Shown here piece after piece: positions 30,115-38,567 of a stretch of 64,000 bases of DNA. Under the pieces are notes generated by a model, which saw only the letters and a list, made by a program, of their open reading frames with translations, made no database searches and had not been told where the DNA came from. Position 1 is the first letter of the stretch. Each line of letters opens with the position of its first letter. Origin of the DNA: JACCXG01 sp963834305 (GTDB taxonomy: Bacteria; Acidobacteriota; Vicinamibacteria; Vicinamibacterales; 2-12-FULL-66-21); assembly GCA_963834305.1 (NCBI GenBank), contig CAWIAX010000001.1, forward strand, positions 186,001 to 250,000, written 5' to 3'. The position numbers and the translations under genes are program-made.

Positions 30115-30987
30115 ATGTTCAAGCGTCAGACCTCCGGCTCGGTGGTGTGCGCGTCCTGCGGGTCGCTCGTCGGCGTCAACGACGACACCTGCTATTCGTG
30201 CGGCCGCCGGAACCCCGGCTTGTGGGGCTTCGGCCCGATGCTCCGGCAACTCGGCACCGACATGGGGTTCCTCACGATCGTCCTGTGGGGATGCGGGGCG
30301 CTCTACGTCGCCACGGTGGCCGTCACCGTCATGTTCGGCGGCGACGTCACGGGCGGCGGGAACTTCCTGGCGATGCTCGGGCCCCACCCGGTGGTGTCGC
30401 TGGTGTTCGGATCGACGGGCGTCGTGCCGGTGGTCGGCTACGGCCGCTGGTGGACGCTGCTCAGCGCGTCGTGGCTGCACGGCGGCCTGCTGCACATCGT
30501 GTTCAACATGATGGCGGTCCGGCAGCTGGCGCCGCCCACCGCCGACATCTACGGCCCCGGCCGCACCGTCATCATCTACACCATCGCCGGGTTCACCGGC
30601 TTCCTGGCGAGCACGCTGGCCGGCTACTACCTCTCATGGCTGCCGATCTCCTTCCTGCGCGGCGCGCCGTCAACGCTCGGCGCGTCGGCATCGATCTTCG
30701 GGCTGCTCGGGGCGATGTGGTACTACGGCAAGCGCGGCGGCAGCTCGATGATCCACAACCAGATCAAGGGGCTCATCTTCAGCCTCTTCATCATGGGGAT
30801 CCTGCTGCCGGGGATCGACAACTACGCCCACGCCGGCGGTTTCGCGGGGGGCTACTTCGTCTCGCAGTGGCTGGATCCGCTGCGCCGGGAGCGCATGGAT
30901 CACCTCGTCGGCGCGGTCATCTGCCTCGGCCTGAGCGCGCTGTCGATCGTCGTCTCGATCGTCACCGGCTGGGCGTTCCTCCGCTAG
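30115..30987 (+). CDS. Rhomboid intramembrane serine protease with N-terminal zinc ribbon
   Basis: 290 aa. An N-terminal ribbon VVCASCGSLVGVNDDTCYSC supplies two CxxC pairs (residues about 12-29), then six or more membrane helices. The rhomboid motifs are WLHGGLLHIVFNMMA, GASAS with the catalytic Ser near 191, and NYAHAGGFAGGY with the catalytic His near 239. Cuts membrane proteins within the bilayer; substrates unknown. Start at 30115 chosen because the ribbon begins directly after it; an extended -10 (TGATATAAG) lies just upstream with a short leader. Confidence 0.92.
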   Translation: MFKRQTSGSVVCASCGSLVGVNDDTCYSCGRRNPGLWGFGPMLRQLGTDMGFLTIVLWGCGALYVATVAVTVMFGGDVTGGGNFLAMLGPHPVVSLVFGSTGVVPVVGYGRWWTLLSASWLHGGLLHIVFNMMAVRQLAPPTADIYGPGRTVIIYTIAGFTGFLASTLAGYYLSWLPISFLRGAPSTLGASASIFGLLGAMWYYGKRGGSSMIHNQIKGLIFSLFIMGILLPGIDNYAHAGGFAGGYFVSQWLDPLRRERMDHLVGAVICLGLSALSIVVSIVTGWAFLR

Positions 30988-30990
30988 CTC

Positions 30991-32421
30991 CTACCGCGCG
31001 TAGAGGTCGACGATCCCGCCGATGGCGCGGCGGCACACCGCGCAGAACCCGACGCGGTCGCGCGTGAACATGATGCAGTCGGCCTGCGGCCGGTAGAGGC
31101 CGGTCGCCTCGTACGCAGCCCCCTCGAACGCACCGACCGCGCCGGCGTAGGGCATGCCCGCCAGGAGCCGTTCCTCGTGCTCGCGCTGCTCGCGGAAGAG
31201 CGCATCCATCTCCGCTTCCGGCGCGTTGCGCTTGCGGATATCGCGGCGGCGCGCCTGGATCGCCCGCGACCGGGCCTCGAACGCCGCCTTGCCCCACGGT
31301 GTGGGAATCGGCGTGCCCGGCGTGACGAGGTCGCGCCACTTGAGCGCCGCGGGGTCGTGCAGCGCAGTCACGTTCGGCTCCCAGGGCTCCGGCCGCCTGC
31401 CGGCCGCGCCGGTCTCGTAGGCCACCTCGGAGGTGTAGTACTCGTCGGCCAGCGCCGCGAAATGGTGGCCGAACTCGTGGACGAAGACGTAGTCGGCGAA
31501 GGCGCTGTCGACCGCGGCGGTGGCCTGGTCGTTGAAGATGCCGCCGCCGCCGTAGGTCCGCTCGTTGACGAGAATCTCGAGGAACTCGTAGGGGGCCGAC
31601 GCCGCCGCGTCGCGCAGGGCGCGATTGTCGAGCGTCAGCACGTAGCGTTCCGAGTCGAAGATGTTGAACTCCGTGGCGAGCGGCGTGCGGCGGAACACCC
31701 CGGCGTTGGGCCGGTTGACGCCGCTCTGCGGCGACGGCAGGTCGAGCCCGCGGACATTGAAGTCGGCGCGCCGGCTCTTGAACGGCTCCTCCGCGAACAG
31801 CGCTGCGATCAGCCGCTTGGCGTCGGCGTGAAACTTCGGCAGCTCCGCCCGCGTGTAGCCCTCGCTGACGACCAGCAGATCGACCTTGCGCTCGGCCGGC
31901 CCGCTCTCGATCAGGTTCCAGACCTGTCCGGCCGCCGGCGGCGCGGCGGCATTGACGAAGCGCGACGCCGGGTCGATCTCGGTGGACCAGAGGACCGGGC
32001 CGAAGGTGTTGTCCGGCAGCCGCTTCCGCAGCGCCACCCGCACCGGCCGCAGCGGCCAGGGGAAGCGCACCGATTCGTGGAAGGTGCGGTGCACGCGCCC
32101 GGCCTCGGCGGTCGTTTCCCATTCGCCGTAGACCGAGGCGAATCCCCGCGACCACAGCGGCGTGCCGCGTTCGAGGTCGGTGACCTCGACAAGGTACTTA
32201 CCCAGGTTCGTCCGGTCGAGCAGCTGCGTGCGGCTGCCGGGCCAGCGGCCGTCATTGACCACGCGATCGAGCGCGAGCGTCTCGCCACTGGCCGGTCCGC
32301 CGGTGTGGAAGTAGTCGACGCGCATCGTCCGGGCGAAGTCGAGCGGCGGACCCGCCGGCGGCTGGACGGTGGTGGCGGCCCACGCCAGGCCGAGGAGCGC
32401 GGCGAGCCTGAGGGGCAACAT
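30991..32421 (-). CDS. Secreted M64 (IgA peptidase-like) metallopeptidase
   Basis: 476 aa with a signal peptide (MLPLRLAALLGLAWAATT). The N-terminal beta domain (about 30-160) precedes the M64 catalytic domain with VDLLVVSEGYTRAEL, LDLPSPQSGVNRP and the zinc motif VHEFGHHFAALADEYY near residue 315. Natural substrate unknown; most such proteins are environmental and not IgA-specific. It diverges from the SDR gene with only 20 bp between start codons, and a TATACT box lies exactly 6 nt before its ATG, so the message should be leaderless. Confidence 0.9.
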   Translation of the reverse strand: MLPLRLAALLGLAWAATTVQPPAGPPLDFARTMRVDYFHTGGPASGETLALDRVVNDGRWPGSRTQLLDRTNLGKYLVEVTDLERGTPLWSRGFASVYGEWETTAEAGRVHRTFHESVRFPWPLRPVRVALRKRLPDNTFGPVLWSTEIDPASRFVNAAAPPAAGQVWNLIESGPAERKVDLLVVSEGYTRAELPKFHADAKRLIAALFAEEPFKSRRADFNVRGLDLPSPQSGVNRPNAGVFRRTPLATEFNIFDSERYVLTLDNRALRDAAASAPYEFLEILVNERTYGGGGIFNDQATAAVDSAFADYVFVHEFGHHFAALADEYYTSEVAYETGAAGRRPEPWEPNVTALHDPAALKWRDLVTPGTPIPTPWGKAAFEARSRAIQARRRDIRKRNAPEAEMDALFREQREHEERLLAGMPYAGAVGAFEGAAYEATGLYRPQADCIMFTRDRVGFCAVCRRAIGGIVDLYAR

Positions 32422-32427
32422 GCGTCC

Positions 32428-32435
32428 AGTATAAT
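32428..32435. promoter_or_regulatory. Overlapping bidirectional -10 for two leaderless genes
   Basis: AGTATAAT reads TATAAT on the plus strand (32430-32435) and TATACT on the minus strand (32433-32428). Each box lies exactly 6 nt from a start codon: plus-strand GTG at 32442, minus-strand ATG at 32421. The whole divergent gap is 20 bp and contains no ribosome site on either side. Confidence 0.75.
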
Positions 32436-32441
32436 TCGCGC

Positions 32442-33464
32442 GTGCGCAAGCCTGTCGTCCTCATCACCGGCGCCGGCGGCGAGATTGGCCACGGCCTGAT
32501 CGAACAACTGAGCGGCCAGTCGCGCCGCGCCATCGTCACGCTCGACCTCGCCCGGCTCGACGCCGCCATCGCGCCGCTCGTCGAACGGGAGATCACCGGG
32601 TCGATCCTCGACCGCCCGCTGCTCGAACGGGTGCTCGCCGAATACCGGGTCGAGCTGGTCTTCCACCTGGCCGCGCTGCTGTCGACGCGCTCGGAGTTCA
32701 CGCCGCTCTCGGCCCACCAGGTGAATGTCGAAGGCACGCTCAACCTGCTCGAGTTCGCCCAGCACGAGGCGGAGTCGCACGGGCGCCCGGTGACGTTCAT
32801 GTACCCATCGTCAATCGCCGTGTACGGGATGCCCGATCTGCCGACCAAGGCGGCGGAAGGGCGGGTGCGTGAGGATGAGTGGACGCACCCGACGACGATG
32901 TACGGCTGCAACAAGCTCTACTGCGAGCAGCTCGGCAACTACTACTCGCGGCACTACAAACAGCTGGCGGCCGAGTCGGCCAGCGGGCGGGTGGACTTCC
33001 GGGGCGTGCGCTTTCCCGGGCTGATCTCCGCCGTCACCGTGCCCTCGGGCGGCACCTCCGACTTCGCGCCCGAGATGATCCACGCCGCCGCGCAGGGGCA
33101 GGCGTACGAGTCGTTCGTCCGTCCCGACACGCGCATCCCCTTCATGGCCATGCCCGACGCCGTGGACGCGCTGCTCCAGCTGGCCGCGGCGCCGCGCGAC
33201 CGGCTGACGCGCAGTGCCTACAACGTCGCCGCGTTCAGCCCGACCGCGAGCGAGGTGCGCGAGGTGGTCCTCGGCGCCTTCCCCGACGCGGCGATCACCT
33301 GGAACGTGGACGCCAAGCGCCAGGGCATCATCGATACCTGGCCGGCCGACGTCGACGACAGCGCCGCGCGGCGCGACTGGGGGTTCGCGCCGCGCTTCGA
33401 CTTCGCCCACGCCTTCACCGAGTACCTGATTCCCCGCATCCGTGAGCGCTACGCGCCGGCGTAG
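32442..33464 (+). CDS. SDR-type L-threonine 3-dehydrogenase-like NAD(P) epimerase/dehydratase
   Basis: 340 aa extended short-chain dehydrogenase. The Rossmann motif VLITGAGGEIGHGL is at 6-19, the catalytic YxxxK in MYGCNKLYCEQL. The C-terminal part (VRFPGLISAVTVPSGGTSDF, MAMPDAVDALLQLA, IDTWPADVDDSAARRDWGF) matches the threonine dehydrogenase branch of the UDP-galactose epimerase-like family (threonine to 2-amino-3-ketobutyrate) better than sugar epimerases. GTG start, leaderless, expressed from the shared -10. Confidence 0.82.
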   Translation: MRKPVVLITGAGGEIGHGLIEQLSGQSRRAIVTLDLARLDAAIAPLVEREITGSILDRPLLERVLAEYRVELVFHLAALLSTRSEFTPLSAHQVNVEGTLNLLEFAQHEAESHGRPVTFMYPSSIAVYGMPDLPTKAAEGRVREDEWTHPTTMYGCNKLYCEQLGNYYSRHYKQLAAESASGRVDFRGVRFPGLISAVTVPSGGTSDFAPEMIHAAAQGQAYESFVRPDTRIPFMAMPDAVDALLQLAAAPRDRLTRSAYNVAAFSPTASEVREVVLGAFPDAAITWNVDAKRQGIIDTWPADVDDSAARRDWGFAPRFDFAHAFTEYLIPRIRERYAPA

Positions 33465-33535
33465 GCGGGATCGGCGCCCCGGCCCGCAACGGGCAGGGCA
33501 GGTCGGGGTCCGCTTCGCGCCTCAGGCGCCCGCCA

Positions 33536-33898
33536 TCACGCCGTGCGCTGCGTCCACTCGGGCGGCGGGGTGATTTCCGAGGCGGGCGCCGGCCCCGGGT
33601 CCGGCCGGCCGCTCCCGGAGAGCCGGCTCGTGGCGCGGACGGTCATGTCGTGGTCACACAGGATCTGGCAGGACAGGCGCACGCCGCTGGCCCCTTTGGC
33701 GGCCAGCACGTTCCGCTCGGCGACGGTCATCGTCTCCGGCTCGCCCTCGACGAACTCGACCCGGCAGGTCGTGCAGCGGGCGTTGCCGCCGCAGGCGTGG
33801 AGGATGTCCACGTGCGCGTCCTGTTCGATGGCGCGCACCAGGCGCTTTCCGGCTTCGACCTCAACGGGTGCAAATCCTTCTACAGTCAGTTTCGGCAT
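33536..33898 (-). CDS. 2Fe-2S ferredoxin-like protein
   Basis: 120 aa electron carrier. The adrenodoxin/plant-type pattern is clear: HACGGNARCTTCRVEFVEG (Cx5Cx2C) near 36-46 and the last Cys in VRLSCQILCDHDM. The C-terminal tail is Pro-rich. The frame extends upstream to 34369, but ATG 33898 starts the family N-terminus (MPKLTVEGFAPVEVEAGKRL), and TATGAT (33910-33905) lies exactly 6 nt before it, so it should be leaderless. It diverges from the Usp gene. Confidence 0.9.
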   Translation of the reverse strand: MPKLTVEGFAPVEVEAGKRLVRAIEQDAHVDILHACGGNARCTTCRVEFVEGEPETMTVAERNVLAAKGASGVRLSCQILCDHDMTVRATSRLSGSGRPDPGPAPASEITPPPEWTQRTA

Positions 33899-33985
33899 CC
33901 GCTGATCATAGTGCGGTTCGGCCGCGACCGCCGGGAACCCGCCGGACGCCGGCGCGGCGCAACGTACAATGAGTCCGGAGGTGCC

Positions 33986-34414
33986 ATGACTGCGGCAACG
34001 ATGAGAGAAGTGCTGGTGCACGGCGGAGCGGGCGAGGCGTTCGATCGGTCCATCGCATTTGCCAGGCGGCTGGCGGAGTCCTTTGGTGCCCGGCTGCACA
34101 TCATCTACACGCTCGAGGACCCGCTGTCGGCGGGCTGGACCTCGGAGATGAGCGCCGAGCGGCTCACCGACGTCCACCAGGCGATCGAGCTCGAGGCACG
34201 CGAGCGGCTCCAGCGGGCCATTCCGCTCGACGACCAGGAGCGCCTCGGTGTCCAGCTGGTCATCCGCACCGGGCCGGACGAGCAGGAAGTGGTCAGCTAC
34301 ACCGAAGAGCACCCGATCGACCTCGCCATTGTCCAGGCGCCCGACGGCGGCCGGGCGACGCTGGCGCACGCGCTCATCGATCGGGGCCGCTGCGCCGTGC
34401 TCGTTCTGCGGTGA
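33986..34414 (+). CDS. Universal stress protein (UspA-like)
   Basis: 142 aa single Usp domain: REVLVHGGAGEAFDRSIAFA at the start, ARLHIIYTLEDP, VIRTGPDEQEVVSYTEEHP, IDLAIVQAPDGGR and a final CAVLVLR strand. The ATP-binding GxxG motif is degenerate, so nucleotide binding is uncertain. A TACAAT box at 33965-33970 predicts a transcript starting at the GGAGG of the ribosome site. aat overlaps its stop by 4 nt. Confidence 0.82.
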   Translation: MTAATMREVLVHGGAGEAFDRSIAFARRLAESFGARLHIIYTLEDPLSAGWTSEMSAERLTDVHQAIELEARERLQRAIPLDDQERLGVQLVIRTGPDEQEVVSYTEEHPIDLAIVQAPDGGRATLAHALIDRGRCAVLVLR

Positions 34415-34998
34415 TCCCGAGCGATCTCCTGCTCGCCGCCTACGCCAGCGGCTGGTTCCCGATGGCCGACGACGACGGGGTGCTGTCGTGGTACTCGCCG
34501 GACCCTCGCGGCGTCCTGCCGCTCGACACGTTCCATGCGTCCGCGCGGCTCCAGCGCGTGGTCCGGCGTGGGGAGTTCCAGGTGGCAGTGGACACCGCGT
34601 TCGAGCAGGTCGTGCGGGCGTGTGCCGTGGCGGAGCGCGACACGGTCGACAGCGGCACGTGGATCAGCGAGGAGATCGTCGACAGCTATGCCGCCCTGCA
34701 CGAGCTCGGCTTCGCCCACTCGGTCGAGACCTGGCGGGGCGGGCAGCTGGTGGGGGGCCTCTACGGCGTCGCGCTGGGCGGCGCCTTTTTCGGGGAGTCG
34801 ATGTTCCACCACGTGACCGACGCGTCGAAGGTCGCGCTGGTCGCGCTCGTCGACCGGCTGCGCAGCCGCGGCTACACGCTCCTCGACACCCAGTGGGTCA
34901 CGCCCCACCTGGAGCAGTTCGGCGCCGTGGAGATCCCCCGGGCCGAGTACCTGCGGATGCTCGACGCCAGCCTGCGGCTCGGCACCGCCTTCGCCTGA
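34411..34998 (+). CDS. aat: Leucyl/phenylalanyl-tRNA-protein transferase
   Basis: Adds Leu or Phe to proteins with N-terminal Arg/Lys, marking them for ClpAP (N-degron pathway). 195 aa, slightly short of the usual 200-240. SGWFPMADDDGVLSWYSPDP and RGVLPLDTFHASARL at the start, VETWRGGQLVGGLYGVALGG, FFGESMFHHVTDASKVAL and LLDTQWVTPHLEQFGAVEIP are diagnostic. GTG start overlaps usp (GTGA). Confidence 0.95.
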   Translation: MIPSDLLLAAYASGWFPMADDDGVLSWYSPDPRGVLPLDTFHASARLQRVVRRGEFQVAVDTAFEQVVRACAVAERDTVDSGTWISEEIVDSYAALHELGFAHSVETWRGGQLVGGLYGVALGGAFFGESMFHHVTDASKVALVALVDRLRSRGYTLLDTQWVTPHLEQFGAVEIPRAEYLRMLDASLRLGTAFA

Positions 34999-35022
34999 CG
35001 CCCGGGACGGGCCGGAGGCCGC

Positions 35023-35412
35023 TCAGTGCACGGTGTACGGTTCGCTCAGCGTGAAGGGCGCCACCTTCGCGTCGAACTGCTCGCCGCTGGCCGCGACCAT
35101 CTGGTAGGTGCCTTCCATCACCCCGAACGGCGTGGTCAGCGGGCACCCCGAGGTGTAGGTGAAGGACTCGCCGGGCTGCAGCGTCGGCTGCTGGCCGACG
35201 ACGCCCGGGCCGCGGACCTCTTCGACGTGTCCGGTGCCGTCCGTGATGACCCAGTGCCGGGTGACGAGCTGCACCGGCTCCGCGCCTTCATTCGTGATGG
35301 TGACGGTGTACAGAAAGAACCACTCGTTCTGCACCGGCCTGGATCTGTCCGCCGCGTATTCCGACTGCACCAGCACGCGAATGCCGCGTGTCACCGCTTC
35401 CGAGGAGAACAT
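35023..35412 (-). CDS. apaG: Co2+/Mg2+ efflux-associated protein ApaG
   Basis: 129 aa FnIII-like fold. VTRGIRVLVQSEYAADRSRP, WFFLYTVTITNEGAEPVQLV, TRHWVITDGTGHVEEVRGPG, VVGQQPTLQPGESFTYTSGC and MEGTYQM follow the family exactly. In enterobacteria ApaG affects cobalt resistance; molecular role unclear. Tail-to-tail with aat. Confidence 0.95.
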   Translation of the reverse strand: MFSSEAVTRGIRVLVQSEYAADRSRPVQNEWFFLYTVTITNEGAEPVQLVTRHWVITDGTGHVEEVRGPGVVGQQPTLQPGESFTYTSGCPLTTPFGVMEGTYQMVAASGEQFDAKVAPFTLSEPYTVH

Positions 35413-35420
35413 ATACCAGC

Positions 35421-35639
35421 ATGATGAACGATCGCCAACCGGACGGGCAAGTGCGGGCAGGCTCAGCCGGCTTGTGCGAACGGTGCCAGCACATGCGGCC
35501 GGTCGTCACCGACCGGGGGGCGCGCTTCGTCCTGTGCGGCAAGTCGGCGACCGATCCGCGCTTCCCGCGCTATCCGGTGATTCCCGTGCTGGCCTGCCGC
35601 GGCTTCGCGCCGGCCCCCGCCCCGGCCGAGGGGCGCTGA
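35421..35639 (+). CDS. Small CxxC protein, unknown function
   Basis: 72 aa. GLCERCQHMRPVVTDRGARF then VLCGKSATDPRFPRYPVIPV and LACRGF: four Cys in a CxxC...C...C arrangement suggest one bound zinc. Conserved small proteins of this look occur in acidobacteria (recalled, not checked). ATG at 35421, only 8 bp from the divergent apaG start, so the two share one tiny regulatory gap. Confidence 0.65.
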   Translation: MMNDRQPDGQVRAGSAGLCERCQHMRPVVTDRGARFVLCGKSATDPRFPRYPVIPVLACRGFAPAPAPAEGR

Positions 35640-35662
35640 ACCTGCGTTAGCATGGTGGCCCG

Positions 35663-37724
35663 ATGCACACGATCGCGCCTGCCCGGCTGAAGCCCGGTGT
35701 CGATCCCGGCGCCCTGGCGGCCGGGGAGGCGATCTCGGCCGCCGGGGACGCGCGGCGCCTGATCCGCGGCGAGGCACTGATCTTCTGGGATCCGCTGCGC
35801 CTGCCGGGGACGAAGTTCGCCCGGAAACTCGACGCCATCGACACCGACCAGATCACCCCGGCCGCCGACTGCGTGTCCGAGAGCCTCGACACCCTCGACG
35901 AGCAAATGGAAGGCCGGCTCGTTCCGCTACCTCATGCCCGACTTCCGGGCGCGGGTGCACCGCGGCCAGACCTTCGTGATCGCCGGCGACCGGTTCGCCA
36001 TCGGCTCGTCCCGCGAGATGAGCCCGGCCGGCCTCAAGGGAGTTGCCGACGAAGCCGGCCTGGAGCTCGTCGTGGTCTGCGGCGCCAACATGGGCGACAT
36101 CTTCCGCCGCAACAGCTTCAATCTCGGCCTGCACGTCGTCCAGAGCCCCGAGGCGGTGGCCGACGCCCGCGACGGTGACGTCTTCAGCTTCGATCCCGCC
36201 ACGCGCACCCTGTGGAACGACACCCGCGGGACGGAATACACTCCCGTCCCGCTGTCGCCAAAAGAAGAGGAGATCCGCCGGAGCGGCGGGATCTTCGCCG
36301 TGGGGCGGCGGGAGCTCGAGGGGTCCGTCGCGACCCCGCCGGCGGTGGACTGGCCGCCCGCGGACGCCGCGCGCGGCATGACCACGACCGAGCAGATCGT
36401 CTGGGCCCACCGGGTGGACAAGCACCTGCGTCCGGCGGACGTCCGCCCCGGGGCCACCGCTGCGCGTCTACGCGGACCTGCTGCCGGCCTCCGACGGCAC
36501 CGCCCCGTTCGCCATCCACACCTTCAACCAGATCACCGGCGGGCACGCCATCTACCCGCGCCAGGCCGCGATCGCCAACGACCACTTCGTGTTCACCGGC
36601 GTCGAGGCCGACGACAAGCAGACCGCCATCGGGCGCGAGTTCGCCCGCCTGCACGGCATCGACAAGCCCTATTACGCCACCCCGGGCGACGGGATCTTCC
36701 ATTTCTATTTTCCCGAACAGGGGCTCGTCATGCCCGGGCAGTTCATCCCGGGCGCCGACTCGCACAGCCGCGCGTACGGCGCCTACGGCGCCGTCGGGAT
36801 CGGCGTCGGCTCGACGACCCTCGGGTTCGGCTGGGCGACCGGCTACATCTACTTCACGCTGGCCCGGCAGCGGCGGGTCGTCTTTCGCGGCCGCCTCCAG
36901 CCGTGGGTCGGCGGCAAGGACATCGTGCTCGAGCTGCTGCGCCGCTGGGGCGCGCAGCCAGGCGCAGGGCATGTCGGTGGAGCTGGTGGACGCCGACGGG
37001 CAGCTGCCGATGGCCTACCGCAACACCATCGCCAACATGATGGCGGAAGCCGAGGCGCTCAACGGGATCTTCGCCCCCGACGCCATCACGCTCGACTGGT
37101 ATCGCCGCAAGGGCATCCGCGACCTGCCCTATCCGCCGCTCGCGCCCGGCGTGGACGCCGCCTACGCCATCGACGAAGCGCTCGACCTGTCGGAGGTCCG
37201 GCCGATGATCGCCAAGCCGTTCAGCCCCGGCAATGCCTTTCCGGCCGACGAGGTCGCCCGCGAGCACCTCACGTTCGACAAGGCGATGATCGGCTCGTGC
37301 ACCAACGGCAGCTACGACGACCTGCTCCAGGCCGCCCTCGTCATGCACGCCGCCCGCGCCGGCGGCGTGCGTGCGGTCGCGCGTCCGCTCACCGTGTTCC
37401 CCGGATCCGGCGGCGTGGGCCGGCAGATCGAGCAGCCCGAGCCGCGGCTCGGCGGCGAGTCGATTGCGGACGTGTTCCGCTCGAGTCGGCGGGGAGATCC
37501 GCCAGTCGTGGTGCGGGCCGTGCTTCGGCCAGGGACCCGACGCCCTTACGCCCGGGCAGCGCGCCATCACGACCTTCAACCGGAACTGGCAGAACCGGAT
37601 GGGCTACGGCGGGGAAGGCTACCTGGCGAGCCCGGCGGTCGTGGCGGCGTCGGCGCTCGCCGGCTACATGGCGCCCCCCGACGCGCTCGGCCTGTCGTGG
37701 GATCCGGAACGGTACGGTGTATGA
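35663..37724 (+). CDS. Aconitase/isopropylmalate dehydratase-like protein with swivel domain first, frameshifted
   Basis: About 686 aa after four single-base corrections (near 35,909, 36,457, 36,960 and 37,477); length is 3n+1, as four insertions predict. The small-subunit swivel domain is N-terminal (TDQITPAADC, GDRFAIGSSREMSPAGLKG), followed by the Fe-S catalytic domain (GADSHSRAYGAYGAVGIGVG, MIGSCTNGSYDDLLQA, SWCGPCFGQGPDAL with the cluster Cys). It hydrates/dehydrates a 2- or 3-hydroxy acid; substrate not assignable (isopropylmalate, homocitrate or citrate-like). A TAGCAT box predicts a 3-nt leader. Confidence 0.85.
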
Positions 37725-37769
37725 AGGCGGCCGCCGGCGGTCGGACGGCTGTTTACTGACGAGGTATCG

Positions 37770-38564
37770 ATGGACGCGTTGACGGACCCGCAGATTTGGA
37801 TTGCCCTGGCTACCCTGACGTTTCTCGAGATCGTGCTCGGCGTCGACAACATCATCTTCATCTCCATCCTGTCGGGGAAGCTGCCGCCGGCGCAGCAGCC
37901 GCGGGCGCGGCGCCTCGGCCTGCTCGGCGCCATGGGCACCCGCGTGCTCCTGCTGCTCTCGCTCGCCTGGGTCATCGGCCTGACCAGACCCTGGTTCACC
38001 ATCATCGGCGAGGAGATCTCCGGCCGCGATCTCATCCTGATCGTGGGCGGCCTGTTCCTGCTCGGCAAGAGCACCTACGAGATCCACGACAAGCTGGAAG
38101 GGGAGCAGGGGCACGCCTCCGCGAAGGTCCCCGCGTCGTTCGCCAGCGTCATCGTCCAGATCATGATTCTCGACATCGTCTTCTCGCTGGACTCGGTGAT
38201 CACCGCGGTCGGGATGGTCGACGAGCTGTGGGTCATGATTGCGGCGGTGATGATCGCGGTCGGCATCATGATGGTGTCAGCCGAGGCGATCAGCGAGTTC
38301 GTCCACGCCCACCCGACGGTGAAGATGCTGGCGCTCAGCTTCCTGCTCCTCATCGGCATGTCGCTCATCCTCGAGGGCTTCGACCATCACATTCCGAAGG
38401 GCTACATCTACTTCGCGATGGGCTTCTCGGTCTTCGTCGAGATGATCAACCTGCGGCTCCGGAAGGTGTCGGCACCGATCGAGCTGAAGCAGCGCTACGC
38501 GGAGGAAAGCGCCGGCGGGCCGCCGCCGGCTCTGCCGCCGGTCCCGCGCCGCCAGGAGCCCTGA
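37770..38564 (+). CDS. TerC/YjbE-type integral membrane protein
   Basis: 264 aa, seven or so membrane helices. Acidic intramembrane motifs of the family are seen: LEIVLGVDNIIFISIL near 20-35 and LDIVFSLDSVITAVGM near 134-149, with HHIPKGYIYFAMGFSVFVE later. TerC-family proteins export Mn2+ or support metal loading of secreted enzymes, which would suit the many zinc peptidases here, but the link is inference. A GAGG ribosome site precedes ATG. Cytoplasmic tail Pro-rich. Confidence 0.92.
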   Translation: MDALTDPQIWIALATLTFLEIVLGVDNIIFISILSGKLPPAQQPRARRLGLLGAMGTRVLLLLSLAWVIGLTRPWFTIIGEEISGRDLILIVGGLFLLGKSTYEIHDKLEGEQGHASAKVPASFASVIVQIMILDIVFSLDSVITAVGMVDELWVMIAAVMIAVGIMMVSAEAISEFVHAHPTVKMLALSFLLLIGMSLILEGFDHHIPKGYIYFAMGFSVFVEMINLRLRKVSAPIELKQRYAEESAGGPPPALPPVPRRQEP

Positions 38565-38567
38565 TCC

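Noticed and set aside
37725..37769. A manganese (yybP-ykoY) riboswitch before terC
   Set aside because: Only 45 bp separate terC from the upstream stop, too short for the aptamer, and no matching conserved loops were seen.
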